In this document: positions 52,830 through 62,512 of the stretch, piece after piece
Layout: every line of letters starts with the position of its first letter
Numbering within the stretch: position 1 is the stretch's first letter
Source: Hydrogenobacter sp. T-2
Lineage (GTDB): Bacteria; Aquificota; Aquificia; Aquificales; Aquificaceae
DNA: 64,000 bases
Direction: 5' to 3'
Assembly: GCF_033971325.1 (NCBI RefSeq)
Contig: NZ_CP117180.1
Location: forward strand, 1,422,472-1,486,471
Notes under the pieces: generated by a model
Told to the model about the DNA's origin: nothing
Seen by the model: the letters and a program-made list of their open reading frames with translations, nothing else
Databases searched by the model: none
Made by a program: the position numbers and the translations under genes

Positions 52830-53869
52830 TAAGCTTGCTTGAATACCAAAAAAACCTCGGAAAGGGGCAGATAAAGGCAGTAAACCTCATACACGGCGAG
52901 GAGGAATACCTCATAAAGAGCTTCCTTGACAAGCTAAGGGAAATGATGCCTGTGAGGATTTTGTGGAGTGATGAGCTAAGTCTTGAGGATTTTATCGGTT
53001 TTGTAGGCACAGCTGGTATGTTTGCAAAAACAGAGGCTCTATTTATCTACATGGCTGAAGAGTTCTTTAAGGGTATAAAAAACCACAAGAACCTAATTAG
53101 CTACTTGGAAAGGTTAAAGGACAAAAAGGTCTTTTTTTACGTGAGTTATAAGTTGAGTGATAAGGACCTTCAAAAGGAGCCTTTTTTGAGTTTGTCAAGG
53201 TTAGGTGATGTTATATATGCAGGCAAGCTGGATAAAAGAAAAGTGAGGGAGCTTGTAAAAAACAAACTTCAAAGGGAAGGTATAAGTATAGAAGATTCTG
53301 CCCTTGACTATCTTTTAGAAGCAAGTTCTTACCAGCTTCAAATCCTAAGAGCTGAAACAGATAAGCTAATACTCTATGGAAAAAGGAACATAACCCTTGA
53401 AGATATCAAGTCTGTGGTAATTGCGGAGCTTGACCTTAGCCTTTTTGACCTGTCTGATGGTTTGTTTCTCAAGGACTACGAGAAAGCTCTAAATTCTATC
53501 AACTCTGTTTTAATGGCTGGCATACACCCACTGCAGGTTTTAACTTTTCTTGTAAACTATACTCTAAAACTATACACCGCTAAGACCTTAGTGCAAAGGG
53601 GTTGGGAGGTAGAAAAAGCTCTCTCCGAGGTGGGTATAAAACACAAGTTTCAGGTTTTTAACTTTAAAAAATACCTTACAGCTAACTCCCTTGAAAACCT
53701 TAGCCTACTAATAAGAAAACTCTACCTTTTGGACATAAGCGTAAAGGTTTACTACTCTGACCCAGCACAAGCTCTAAAGAGATTTGTGATAGAATACATG
53801 CTACATGAGGAAGGCACATATAACCAGACAGACACGGGAAACCACAATAGAGCTGACACTGAATCTTGA
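52826..53869 (+). CDS. holA: DNA polymerase III delta subunit
   Basis: 347-aa clamp-loader subunit that opens the DnaN ring: [19 protein letters not shown] (N-terminal AAA-like domain without a functional Walker A) and a C-terminal helical collar domain ([18 protein letters not shown]). GTG start overlapping rho. Its 3' end overlaps hisB by 65 bases. Confidence 0.85.
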   Translation: MISLLEYQKNLGKGQIKAVNLIHGEEEYLIKSFLDKLREMMPVRILWSDELSLEDFIGFVGTAGMFAKTEALFIYMAEEFFKGIKNHKNLISYLERLKDKKVFFYVSYKLSDKDLQKEPFLSLSRLGDVIYAGKLDKRKVRELVKNKLQREGISIEDSALDYLLEASSYQLQILRAETDKLILYGKRNITLEDIKSVVIAELDLSLFDLSDGLFLKDYEKALNSINSVLMAGIHPLQVLTFLVNYTLKLYTAKTLVQRGWEVEKALSEVGIKHKFQVFNFKKYLTANSLENLSLLIRKLYLLDISVKVYYSDPAQALKRFVIEYMLHEEGTYNQTDTGNHNRADTES

Positions 53870-54383
53870 CGGTGTTGGAAACTACAAGGTGGAGACACCC
53901 GTAGGTTTTCTAAGCCACATGGTAGAGACCCTTGCAAGACATGGAAGGTTTGATATTGAGCTTTACGCAGAAGGAGATGTGCATGTCTCTTATCATCATA
54001 CCGTGGAAGACGTGGGTATAGTGCTGGGTATGGCTTTTTTACAGGCTCTTGGAGACAAAAAGGGTATAAATCGCTACGGACATGCTATAGTGCCTATGGA
54101 CGAAGCTCTTGTTCTTGCAAGCATAGACCTCTCTGGCAGACCCTTATTCTTTTACGAGGACTTAAACCTAAGGGGTAAGATAACAGACTTTGACTTTGAG
54201 CTAATATGGGAGTTTTTTAAGGGCTTTGCCTTAGAGAGCAAAAGCACCCTTCACGTTAAGGTTCTTTCTGGCAAAGTTCTTCACCATATAGCGGAAGCGT
54301 GCTTTAAAGCCTTAGCCCTTAGCCTCAGACAAGCGGTAAGTATAAGTGGCAACCTTATCCCCTCAACAAAGGAAAGCCTATAG
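53805..54383 (+). CDS. hisB: Imidazoleglycerol-phosphate dehydratase
   Basis: 192 aa, Mn-dependent dehydratase of histidine synthesis: [43 protein letters not shown] and [15 protein letters not shown] hold the metal-binding His residues. Its ATG lies in holA (65-base overlap in a different frame), which is long for this genome. It ends one base before the convergent TPR lipoprotein gene. Confidence 0.95.
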   Translation: MRKAHITRQTRETTIELTLNLDGVGNYKVETPVGFLSHMVETLARHGRFDIELYAEGDVHVSYHHTVEDVGIVLGMAFLQALGDKKGINRYGHAIVPMDEALVLASIDLSGRPLFFYEDLNLRGKITDFDFELIWEFFKGFALESKSTLHVKVLSGKVLHHIAEACFKALALSLRQAVSISGNLIPSTKESL

Positions 54384-55514
54384 CTATTCATACACAATGA
54401 AGCCGTAAAGGTTTAAAGCACGAAGTCTTTCAAGTTCTTTAATGGTTTCCTCCCTGCTCTCAAACTTTCCATAAAGAACTTTAAACACCCCTGCACTTTC
54501 CACAACCACCACATCCTTTAGGTTTAACTCCCTTTCTAACCTGTCCTTCCAAGCTTTTGCTGAATTGGCTGAAGAGAATGCACCAACCTGTATTCTATAG
54601 AATCTACCCGTTTGCTGAGTAGGTTCCGTAATTTTGGACTTTGTCTGAGTATCCCTATTGGCTTCAGGCGCCCCCACTGGCACTTGCTGTTGTAGAGGTT
54701 GGGCTTGCTGAGCTGATTGAGGATGTGGTCTTTCTTGAAATCTTGGTGCATTCTGTAAATTTTGTTCAGCAATAAGAACAAGGCTCAAAAGCTCGTATGC
54801 CTGAGACTTTAGCTGACCAGAAACTTGCCTGTCTTCAATAACCCTTCTTATGTAGTCTTTTGCGGAAGTGTAATTACCAAGTTTGTATTCCGCCTTAGCT
54901 ATACTCAAGTATATGGAAGGGTTAACTATGCCATTACTTATTAGACGCTGATAAACATCCCTTGCAGTCCTATAGTCTCCCTCTTCCTCGTAAAACTGTG
55001 CAAGCTCAAACTGGGCATCAAGAAACATAGGGTTGTAAGCAACCGCTCTACGGAGGTTAGCAAGATAGTCCTCTCGCCTATCCATAGCCTGATAGACCTT
55101 TGCTAAGGAGTAAAAAGCCATGTGCTTTTGAGGAAATGCTTCGTCTTCAATAACTTCTCTAAGAACCCTTATAGCCCTCTCATAGTCCTTCTGTCTATAG
55201 TAGAGCACTCCTAAGTTGAGCTTTGCTTCTGTATATGTTTTATCCACTTGAAGGGCTCTAAGAAAGGCATTCTCTGACTTTTGGTATTCTTGCACCTCCA
55301 TATAGGCGAGCCCAAGGGCATTCCAAACCTTTGGCTCGTTGGGTGCAAGCTGTGAAGCTCTAAAGAAGTTGGCTATAGCCTCTGAGTAGTTTTTAGCTAT
55401 GTAAGAGGACATGCCAAGGTCATAAAGATATTGCCACTGGGATTTAGAAACATCTTCTTGCTTTGGAGCACAGGAAAAGATAAAGAGTAAAATTAAGAAT
55501 GTGAATTTTCTCAT
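54384..55514 (-). CDS. TPR lipoprotein with SPOR domain
   Basis: 376 aa. Lipobox FIFSCAP (Cys near 15), tandem TPR repeats about residues 25-240 (ALGLAYMEVQEYQKSENAF is one), a Gln/Pro-rich linker, then a SPOR domain (FYRIQVGAFSSANSAKAWKD, about 300-376). SPOR domains bind denuded septal glycans, so a role in envelope assembly or division is likely. Overlaps the next SPOR gene by four bases. Confidence 0.82.
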   Translation of the reverse strand: MRKFTFLILLFIFSCAPKQEDVSKSQWQYLYDLGMSSYIAKNYSEAIANFFRASQLAPNEPKVWNALGLAYMEVQEYQKSENAFLRALQVDKTYTEAKLNLGVLYYRQKDYERAIRVLREVIEDEAFPQKHMAFYSLAKVYQAMDRREDYLANLRRAVAYNPMFLDAQFELAQFYEEEGDYRTARDVYQRLISNGIVNPSIYLSIAKAEYKLGNYTSAKDYIRRVIEDRQVSGQLKSQAYELLSLVLIAEQNLQNAPRFQERPHPQSAQQAQPLQQQVPVGAPEANRDTQTKSKITEPTQQTGRFYRIQVGAFSSANSAKAWKDRLERELNLKDVVVVESAGVFKVLYGKFESREETIKELERLRALNLYGFIVYE

Positions 55515-56101
55515 TGCTTAACTATAGCACCTCCAAAGACTCCTCTCAGTTTCCTTAGCTCGCTGTTTATATCATCAGTCCTTACCAAAACCCTAACCTT
55601 GTAAAAGTTATCCTCCTCAACTATGTTGACCCTATAACCCATTTTTCTTGCTCTTTCCGCAGTTTTCTTTGCACCCTCTTCATTCGCAAAGGCTCCTATT
55701 TGAACTGTATAGGTTTTTAAGGTTGCTTTTGCAGCCTCTTTACTTTCTCTAACTTCCTGAGGTTTTTCCTTACCCTTTTCTTCTTTTGCTTTTTGAGAGG
55801 GTTCTATCCTCTTTTCCTCCCTTATCTTTTGAGCTATCACATCTTGCTCTTTGGTTTTTGGAGCTTCCTTTGTTTCTTGCTTCCCTTCCTGTTTCTTAAC
55901 TTCTGCTTTAGGTTCTAACTCTGCAGATGCAGGAGTTTGTTGAGCCTGTGGAGCTTCTTCTCTTTGTGGTGAGGGCTGAACCACAAGGGGCGGTGGCTGA
56001 ACCTGTTCTTCTTTGGTCTTTAGCCACTCATTCAAACCGAGATAAAAAAACACAAGGGCAACAAGTACTCCAAGAAGTATCACAAGCCTTTCTCTTTTCA
56101 C
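55511..56101 (-). CDS. SPOR-domain membrane protein
   Basis: 196 aa; N-terminal TM (LVILLGVLVALVFFYLGL, about residues 6-23), a long Pro/Gln/Glu/Lys-rich linker (about 33-125), and a C-terminal SPOR domain (TYTVQIGAFANEEGAKKTAE, about 128-196). FtsN-like layout, suggesting a division-related, glycan-binding protein. Coupled to the TPR/SPOR lipoprotein gene. Confidence 0.82.
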   Translation of the reverse strand: MKRERLVILLGVLVALVFFYLGLNEWLKTKEEQVQPPPLVVQPSPQREEAPQAQQTPASAELEPKAEVKKQEGKQETKEAPKTKEQDVIAQKIREEKRIEPSQKAKEEKGKEKPQEVRESKEAAKATLKTYTVQIGAFANEEGAKKTAERARKMGYRVNIVEEDNFYKVRVLVRTDDINSELRKLRGVFGGAIVKQ

Positions 56102-56124
56102 AGCTACCCTCCTTTATGATATTA

Positions 56125-57057
56125 TTATAACCCTACAAACCATCTTAAGGTTATTTTTAGACCCTCTTCAAGGGGTATTTGAGGAAACCAACCCAGCAGT
56201 TTATTTGCTCTACTTATGTCTGGACATCTTCTAGGTGGGTCATCTTCTCTTGCTGGGAGAAACTCAATCTTTGATGAAGATCCAGAAAGCTCAATAACCC
56301 TTTCGGCAAGTTCTAATATAGATACCTCCTCAGGATTTCCCAGGTTTACCACCGTGCCAGCAAGACCTTCTCTAACAGATAGTCTAAAAAGTCCTTCTAC
56401 AAGGTCATCTATGTAGCAAAAGCTCCTCGTCTGCAAGCCATCTCCATATATGGGTAATGGCTCACCTCTGAGGGCTCTTTCTATAAAGGTGGGTATTACT
56501 CTTCCATCATTTCTCCTCATGCGTGGACCGTAGGTGTTAAATATCCTTGCAATTCTCACATCAAGTCCATGTTCTCTGTGATAAGCCATACACAACGCTT
56601 CAGAAAACCTCTTAGCCTCATCGTAAACGCTTCTTGGACCCACTGGGTTTACATAGCCCCAGTAGTCTTCTGGTTGAGGATGGACCTGTGCAGAGCCATA
56701 GACTTCAGAAGAAGAGGCAAAGACATACCTTGAACCCTTTAGCTTGGCAAAACCCAAAGTGTTGAGAGTGCCAAGGGAGTCTACCTTCATGGTATGTATG
56801 GGATGGTTCATATAGTCCACAGGAGACGCAGGACAGGCTAAATGGACTACGAGGTCTACCGGACTTTCCACGTATATGTAGTTAACCACGTTGTAGTGTA
56901 TAAAGCGAAAGTTTTTCTTTTCAAAAAGGTGGGCTATGTTGTCAGGACTACCTGTAAGGAAGTTGTCCATGCCTATAACATAGAAACCTTCCTTTAAAAA
57001 CCTCTCCGCAAGATGCGAACCTATAAAGCCTGCCACACCGGTTATCAAAACCCTCAT
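56125..57057 (-). CDS. UDP-glucuronate decarboxylase-like NAD-dependent epimerase
   Basis: 310-aa extended SDR enzyme: GVAGFIGSHLAERFL (NAD binding), SSSEVYGSAQVHPQ, YDEAKRFSEA (YxxxK) and the UXS-like block NDGRVIPTFIERALRGEPLP plus QTRSFCYIDDLVEG. Makes UDP-xylose from UDP-glucuronate, fitting the neighbouring UDP-glucose dehydrogenase, with which it overlaps by four bases. Confidence 0.85.
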   Translation of the reverse strand: MRVLITGVAGFIGSHLAERFLKEGFYVIGMDNFLTGSPDNIAHLFEKKNFRFIHYNVVNYIYVESPVDLVVHLACPASPVDYMNHPIHTMKVDSLGTLNTLGFAKLKGSRYVFASSSEVYGSAQVHPQPEDYWGYVNPVGPRSVYDEAKRFSEALCMAYHREHGLDVRIARIFNTYGPRMRRNDGRVIPTFIERALRGEPLPIYGDGLQTRSFCYIDDLVEGLFRLSVREGLAGTVVNLGNPEEVSILELAERVIELSGSSSKIEFLPAREDDPPRRCPDISRANKLLGWFPQIPLEEGLKITLRWFVGL

Positions 57058-58355
57058 CTTCCCACAGGATAGTATTCAAAACCTAAAGCCCTTACCTCTG
57101 ATGGTTCGTATACATTTCTGCCATCCACTATAATGGGTAAAGCCATAAGGCTTTTTACCCTTTTTAAGTCCGCTTTTTTAAACTCTTCCCATTCTGTAAG
57201 TATAAGCAGGGCTTCCGCATTTTCTACCGCACTGTAGGGGTCTTTTGCATAGCTTATGCCCTTACCTTCCGGAAAGAGGAGTTTGAAGTTCTCCATAGCC
57301 TTGGGGTCATAAAGGGAAAGTTTTGCACCCTCCCTTAGTAGCATATCCACTATCTTTATGGATGGTGCTTCTCTTATGTCATCCGTATTGGGTTTAAAGG
57401 CAAGCCCCCAAACCGCCAGCTTTTTGTCTTTGACGCTCCAGAAAATACTTTTTACCTTTTCCACAAACCTTATGGGTCTTTCTTGGTTTATCCTGTCTAC
57501 CTCTTTCAAAAGTCCAAAGTCAAGCCCGTAGTCTTGGGCTATCCTTATAAAAGCCTTCACATCCTTTGGAAAGCAAGAGCCTCCGTATCCTATACCTGCA
57601 TTGAGAAACTCCCTTCCTATGCGTTTGTCATAGCCCATACCATCCGCAACCAGCTTTATATCCGCACCGGTCTTCTCACAAAGGTCTGCGACCATGTTCA
57701 TAAAGGATATCTTCATGGCGAGGAAAGAATTGCTTGCATGTTTTATGAGCTCTGCGGTAGCTGGGTCTGTAAAGATTATGGGACAGTTAAAGTCTTTATA
57801 GAGATCCTCAAATATCTTCTTTGCCCTTTCGCTTTCCACTCCCACCACTATCCTATCAGGTTTTAGAAAATCCTCTATGGCGGAGCCTTCTCTAAGGAAC
57901 TCAGGGTTTGACGCCACATCATAGGGTATATCTGGACTTTTTATGTATCTTTGCACTGTCTTTTTTATAAGCTGGTGTGTGTTTACTGGAACGGTGGACT
58001 TTTCTATGAGGAGCTTATAAGAGGTCATGAGCTTCGCGGTTTCTCTTGCAACCTCTTCCACCTGTGAAAGGTCCGCAGAGCCATCAGGTCTTTGTGGCGT
58101 CCCCACACAGATAAATATCACATCAGAAAACTCAAGCCCTTCTTTTAGGTCTGTGGTAAAGGACAACCTACCAGCCCTTAGAGATTCCTGCATAAGCTCC
58201 TCAAGCCCCGGCTCATAGATGGGAGACTTACCAGCCTTCAGGAGCTCCACCTTTTGAGGAATTTTCTCCACCACCATAACCTCATGCCCAAGGTGTGCAA
58301 AGCACACGCCCGTTGTAAGCCCTACGTATCCTCCTCCAACTACAGTTAGTTTCAT
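57054..58355 (-). CDS. ugd: UDP-glucose 6-dehydrogenase
   Basis: 433 aa; GGGYVGLTTGVCFAHLGH (NAD-binding), VGTPQRPDGSADLS, and the catalytic cysteine block GIGYGGSCFPKDVKAF. Oxidises UDP-glucose to UDP-glucuronate, substrate of the next gene's product. The two form a small operon for a nucleotide sugar used in surface polysaccharide. Confidence 0.95.
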   Translation of the reverse strand: MKLTVVGGGYVGLTTGVCFAHLGHEVMVVEKIPQKVELLKAGKSPIYEPGLEELMQESLRAGRLSFTTDLKEGLEFSDVIFICVGTPQRPDGSADLSQVEEVARETAKLMTSYKLLIEKSTVPVNTHQLIKKTVQRYIKSPDIPYDVASNPEFLREGSAIEDFLKPDRIVVGVESERAKKIFEDLYKDFNCPIIFTDPATAELIKHASNSFLAMKISFMNMVADLCEKTGADIKLVADGMGYDKRIGREFLNAGIGYGGSCFPKDVKAFIRIAQDYGLDFGLLKEVDRINQERPIRFVEKVKSIFWSVKDKKLAVWGLAFKPNTDDIREAPSIKIVDMLLREGAKLSLYDPKAMENFKLLFPEGKGISYAKDPYSAVENAEALLILTEWEEFKKADLKRVKSLMALPIIVDGRNVYEPSEVRALGFEYYPVGR

Positions 58356-58489
58356 GGCTTATATTTTAAACCATTGAAGTTTAGTCCAATGCGGAGAGTT
58401 GCGGATAAATGTCCTTAAAAGAGATGATCCTCAATACTGAAATGATACTCTTCTACCTTGGATTAAGCTACAAGGGAGTGTGGAGAGGG

Positions 58490-58969
58490 TTAAAGGTTGT
58501 CTGGAGGAAGGTAGTTTAGTCTTGAGATTATTTTTTCTTCTTGCTCATTTAGTTTTATATTTCTTAGTTCGTAAAGGAATCTTACAAATTCTTGCTCCGA
58601 AAGCACCCTATCCTTGCTTGCAAATTTAGACTGCTTAAGACTTTCTTCCGCATAAGAATTAATAGGTTTAACCTTAAAAGCCCAAGGGTTATCCCAGTAA
58701 TAAACCACAAAAAATGGAATTTTTGAGTTGTCCGCAAGTATAGAAATAGCCTTTATACTTTGCTGACTAAGATTTCGCAAGCTACCGGTATATCTTTTAT
58801 AGTCTATTAGGGCGACTGGAATACCTGTATTGTATTCTATCATTATAAAATCAATATCAATAGCAGGACAATTGAAACCCCACTCTCTATGCCTTCTGCT
58901 TAGCTTTTCATCCCTCCAACCAGTTCTCTCTTCTCGCGTTTTACTGTAATCCCTCATGAACTTATGCAT
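58490..58969 (-). CDS. Putative small restriction-type nuclease (PD-(D/E)XK)
   Basis: 159 aa, no full family recognised. A PD-(D/E)XK-like core is visible: Asp in DIDFIMIEYN and Asp-Tyr-Lys in IPVALIDYKRYTG, with strands around it. Downstream of and overlapping by 16 bases the DNA methyltransferase gene, an arrangement typical of restriction-modification. The target sequence is unknown; the nuclease call is by motif and context. The preceding 58356-58489 gap has no clear gene. Confidence 0.6.
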   Translation of the reverse strand: MHKFMRDYSKTREERTGWRDEKLSRRHREWGFNCPAIDIDFIMIEYNTGIPVALIDYKRYTGSLRNLSQQSIKAISILADNSKIPFFVVYYWDNPWAFKVKPINSYAEESLKQSKFASKDRVLSEQEFVRFLYELRNIKLNEQEEKIISRLNYLPPDNL

Positions 58970-59685
58970 ACTATTCCCTCCTCTATGAGCTCCTTTATTC
59001 TTGCTTCAGTAGTCTTTATACATTTCTCATCCACGTCCATTCCTATAAAGGAACAACCATGCAGAAGAGCGGATATGGCGGAGGCACCACCTCCTACGAA
59101 AGGGTCTAACACCACCTGTCCAGGGAAAACAAATTTATCCATGAGTAGATAAAAGCCCTCCACAGATTGCCCCCAGTGATGATACCTTTTATCGTTGTTG
59201 TTTACACTGGTTTTTACAACATCTCCAAAGCTTATATACTTATATTCCTTGCTTTTTGTAAATATAAGCAAAGGCTTCCAAAAGCTATTGCATCGGACTT
59301 TCCAAATGTAAGGTGATTGTCCACCGGGTGTTAAATACGCCATCGTCCACTGATAGTATAGCTTTTTAGAAAGTAGAGAAATGACCTCTGGTAGATAACT
59401 TTGACCCGTCATAACAATACATAGACCCTTTTCTTTTAGAGCATAGGCGGAAAGCTCTCCAAGAATTTCGTATAGATAGAGATATTTCTTTGAGTATGGA
59501 GGGTCTGTGATTACAAAATCTACAGATTCTGGCTCTATATACTTTTTGTAATTCTTAACATCATCGGGTATTAACCTATAAAATACAGGAACTTTTTCTC
59601 TTTTTAGCTTCATTCTCAGCTTTCGCCTCTCCCTTTTATCTTTTATTAATTCACACTGCTTCTGATAAAACTCTGCTATGTTCAT
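58954..59685 (-). CDS. DNA (adenine or N4-cytosine) methyltransferase
   Basis: 243 aa. Motif IV DPPYSKKY (about residue 60) and, further on, VLDPFVGGGASAISALLHG as motif I with GMDVDEKCIKT as motif II, i.e. motif order IV before I as in beta-class enzymes. Target recognition region lies between. Paired with the overlapping PD-(D/E)XK-like gene. DPPY allows m6A or m4C; no recognition site can be read. Confidence 0.85.
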   Translation of the reverse strand: MNIAEFYQKQCELIKDKRERRKLRMKLKREKVPVFYRLIPDDVKNYKKYIEPESVDFVITDPPYSKKYLYLYEILGELSAYALKEKGLCIVMTGQSYLPEVISLLSKKLYYQWTMAYLTPGGQSPYIWKVRCNSFWKPLLIFTKSKEYKYISFGDVVKTSVNNNDKRYHHWGQSVEGFYLLMDKFVFPGQVVLDPFVGGGASAISALLHGCSFIGMDVDEKCIKTTEARIKELIEEGIVCISS

Positions 59686-59696
59686 AGCTCTTTGAT

Positions 59697-60869
59697 TTAC
59701 CTTATGTATTTAATTATACTCATATCCTTTTGGTCTGCTATTATTCTCATAAGAGCCTCGTAGGCAATCCTGTAGCGAGTATAGTCCATTATACTCTGAG
59801 ACAGCTCTGCATCCTCAAAGTCAGATTTTTGTTTGTTCAGGTTATCCCTAAGATTTTCTTGCACTGGCTGGAGGTTTTTAACCTGAGATAGCACACTACC
59901 CACTTGAGACCTTCTATAAGAAACCCTATCAAAGGCTCTTTGCAAAAGCATAAGGTCAGAATCGTCGGGATAAAGTGAGGAGCTTAGCTTGTCCCCGACC
60001 CTTTTGACCGCCTGTAGCACATTGGGAGAATAAAAGTCCGCAGTTCCCGAATCAAAGTCTCCACCACTTGTATCGGAGACAGAAATTTCCTTGCTTATGT
60101 CCACTGGCATGAGCATAAGAGAGTATGTTCCATCTGGATTTTGGCTAACCTTTGCCTGAAGAAGGTTTGAGTAGTTAGAGTTTATAAACTGCACAAGGTC
60201 GTTAAGGGTCTGGGTTGTAGTGTAATTTATGTTAATAGCTGTTGTCCCTACACTTACGTTTAGAGTGCCAGAGGTATTAAAGTTTATCTCAGGGTTTGAA
60301 AAGGTAGCCCTTGATATAGCCACATTCAGACCAAAAGTCTCTCCTCCGTTTAAAAAGGCGTCTACCTTGTAGTTATCCGAAAGCCAAACCTTAAAACCTT
60401 CCGTGCTTGCCACATAATCGAGAGTATTTTCATCAAAGGGCTTTTGAGTAAGGCTTGCACCTCCGAAGATGTAGTTCCCTCCCAGTTGGTCATTGACCCT
60501 ATCAAGAAGAGCCCTAAGGCTTGAGGAGAAAAGTTCACCTATTGCTATAAGCTGGTCTGACTGAAGAACCTGATTCTTTGCCTGTATGGTCTTGGCATAA
60601 AGTAGGTTCAGACTGTCCGTAATCTTTCCAAGGTTAAAGTCCGCGTAGCTCAAAGCTGTGTCTGCAAAAAGTCTGTTCTTTGAATATTGAGAAAGCTGAG
60701 AGATATCCTTTTTAAGCTCAAGTATATTGTATGTAGTTGATGGATCATCGGATATATTTCTATACTTCCTGCCCGTGGATATTTCCAAAGATTTTTCTGC
60801 GAGCTGTCTCCTTATTCTTGCATCTTGTTCCTGAAAAAGAGAAAAAAGCAAATTATCTGGCACTTTCAT
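59697..60869 (-). CDS. flgL: Flagellar hook-associated protein FlgL
   Basis: 390-aa hook-filament junction protein. N-terminal coiled-coil region (RRQLAEKSLEISTGRKYRNI, DDPSTTYNILELKKDI) and C-terminal flagellin-like helices (RIAYEALMRI) are typical of FlgL/flagellin. It follows flgK by 11 bases on the same strand, confirming the assignment. Motility genes here connect with the fliJ/motE pair. Confidence 0.88.
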   Translation of the reverse strand: MKVPDNLLFSLFQEQDARIRRQLAEKSLEISTGRKYRNISDDPSTTYNILELKKDISQLSQYSKNRLFADTALSYADFNLGKITDSLNLLYAKTIQAKNQVLQSDQLIAIGELFSSSLRALLDRVNDQLGGNYIFGGASLTQKPFDENTLDYVASTEGFKVWLSDNYKVDAFLNGGETFGLNVAISRATFSNPEINFNTSGTLNVSVGTTAININYTTTQTLNDLVQFINSNYSNLLQAKVSQNPDGTYSLMLMPVDISKEISVSDTSGGDFDSGTADFYSPNVLQAVKRVGDKLSSSLYPDDSDLMLLQRAFDRVSYRRSQVGSVLSQVKNLQPVQENLRDNLNKQKSDFEDAELSQSIMDYTRYRIAYEALMRIIADQKDMSIIKYIR

Positions 60870-60880
60870 AGCTTTTCACC

Positions 60881-62452
60881 TCATACCATATTTAGCGTAG
60901 CTCTTAGCATCTCATCCATGGCATTTATGGTTCTTGCCAATGCTTCGTAGCTTCTTTGTATCTTCATAAGCTCAATAAATTCATTATCCACAGAAACGCC
61001 TTGCATTTCCTGAAGCCTTGTGTTTAGAGAGTTAAGAAGGGCATTTTCTATATCGTACTTAGTTCTTAAGTCTCTTTGTCTTGATGCCACACTATCCACA
61101 ATCTGATTGTAAATAGACTTTGAGCTTTCCCACCAGCTTCTTGAAAAATCCATAAACTCATCCACCTTTTCGTAGTCAAGGTTTTGTATGTAGTTGTTTA
61201 TGTTTGAATTTAGAGCCATATCTCCAATACCTGTTCCAGTAAAAAGAGGTTCAGACCTGTGTATTAAGTTGTTACTATCCTCTATTGTGTAAGATGGGTC
61301 ATTGGCAGTTATACGCATAGTGTAAGTGCCATCTGGGTTTTGAATAAGGCTTGCGGAAAAGCTACTGCTAAGTGCTGGGTCTGTGTTTATAGTGTTTATG
61401 ATATCGTTTAGGCTATCTGTAGATGAATAGCTAAGAACCAAAGGACCACCAGGGAAGTTAAAGGTTATACTTCCAGAAAAGCCAAGACCTGCATTTGGAT
61501 CGCTAAGGTTTCTTAGCCAAAACCAGCTGTTTCCCGCTTGACTGTTAAGAGGCAGTTTTACCTCGCTTATTAGCCTTTTAGAGAACTCTTCCAGCCTGTT
61601 TATATAGCCCAAAAGGTCTTGCTGAAAGTCCAAAAGCCCTCTTACTCTTCCACCACTTATGAGACCACTTATGTCTACTTCTGAGCCATCCTTTGACTTC
61701 CAAAGAACCCGCCTATTGCCAGCGTCGTATTTAAGCTCCCAGTTGTAGCGGTCTTCTACGAGCACAAAGCCGTGGCTGGTTTCTACTCTGACCCTGCCTA
61801 TATCATCCTCTTGGACTTGTATATTTATAAGCTCTGATAGCTCTCTAAGGTAGCTGTCCCTTTGGTCAAACAAGTTTTTGTAGTCCCTGCCCCTCGCATA
61901 AGTCTGGGCATAGCCGGTGAGTATTTCTTGGTTTATCTGAGCGAGCTTCTTTGACAGGGTATTTATCTTGTTTATGTATTGTCTCATATCGTAGTCTGTG
62001 CTGGCAAGAGACCTTTCCATGTCCCTTCTTCTATCCTTTAGATAAGAAATAAGGCTTTGTGCGGAATTTAATAGCTCACTCCTCGCTCCTTCGTTGGTGG
62101 GCTCTTTCATAAGGTTCTGATAGACGGTAAAGAAGCGGTTTACATATTCGCTACCACCGAGCCCCTGAGTAAACTCCTGAAAAAGGTTTTCCACTTGAGA
62201 GTTTCCCTTTATGGTGGTATCAAGAGCAGAAACCAGAGAGAGCTTTTGATTTCTCAAAGACATGTAGTAGAAATTCTGACTTCTTATTATGTCTTCCAGC
62301 CTTATACCCACAGGAGCAAAGCTCTTTACCACGGGGTCTTCTTGGGCATAGTCTGGATTGTTAGCGTTAAGTATGTTTCTGTTTCTTATGTCCGCAGACT
62401 TCCTAAAAAGCTCAAGTCCCTGAGCTACTATCCCAAAGGTAGCACCAAACAT
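60881..62452 (-). CDS. flgK: Flagellar hook-associated protein FlgK
   Basis: 523 aa. N-terminal flagellar-rod-type motif (ADIRNRNILNANNPDYAQED), C-terminal signature VSVDNEFIELMKIQRSYEAL with ARTINAMDEML. Joins hook and filament together with FlgL. First gene of a flgK-flgL pair. Confidence 0.93.
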   Translation of the reverse strand: MFGATFGIVAQGLELFRKSADIRNRNILNANNPDYAQEDPVVKSFAPVGIRLEDIIRSQNFYYMSLRNQKLSLVSALDTTIKGNSQVENLFQEFTQGLGGSEYVNRFFTVYQNLMKEPTNEGARSELLNSAQSLISYLKDRRRDMERSLASTDYDMRQYINKINTLSKKLAQINQEILTGYAQTYARGRDYKNLFDQRDSYLRELSELINIQVQEDDIGRVRVETSHGFVLVEDRYNWELKYDAGNRRVLWKSKDGSEVDISGLISGGRVRGLLDFQQDLLGYINRLEEFSKRLISEVKLPLNSQAGNSWFWLRNLSDPNAGLGFSGSITFNFPGGPLVLSYSSTDSLNDIINTINTDPALSSSFSASLIQNPDGTYTMRITANDPSYTIEDSNNLIHRSEPLFTGTGIGDMALNSNINNYIQNLDYEKVDEFMDFSRSWWESSKSIYNQIVDSVASRQRDLRTKYDIENALLNSLNTRLQEMQGVSVDNEFIELMKIQRSYEALARTINAMDEMLRATLNMV

Positions 62453-62512
62453 ATAAACCTCCCTCTTAATAGTATCGTAAAATAGGATCTAAAATTTAGC
62501 AACTTTTTCCTC

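Noticed and set aside
58409-58519. Small open frame of 36 codons (MSLKEMILNTEMILFYLGLS...), in the gap after ugd
   Set aside because: Too short, no clear SD, overlaps the 3' end of the convergent nuclease gene, and no family match; possibly a transposase fragment, but that is a guess.
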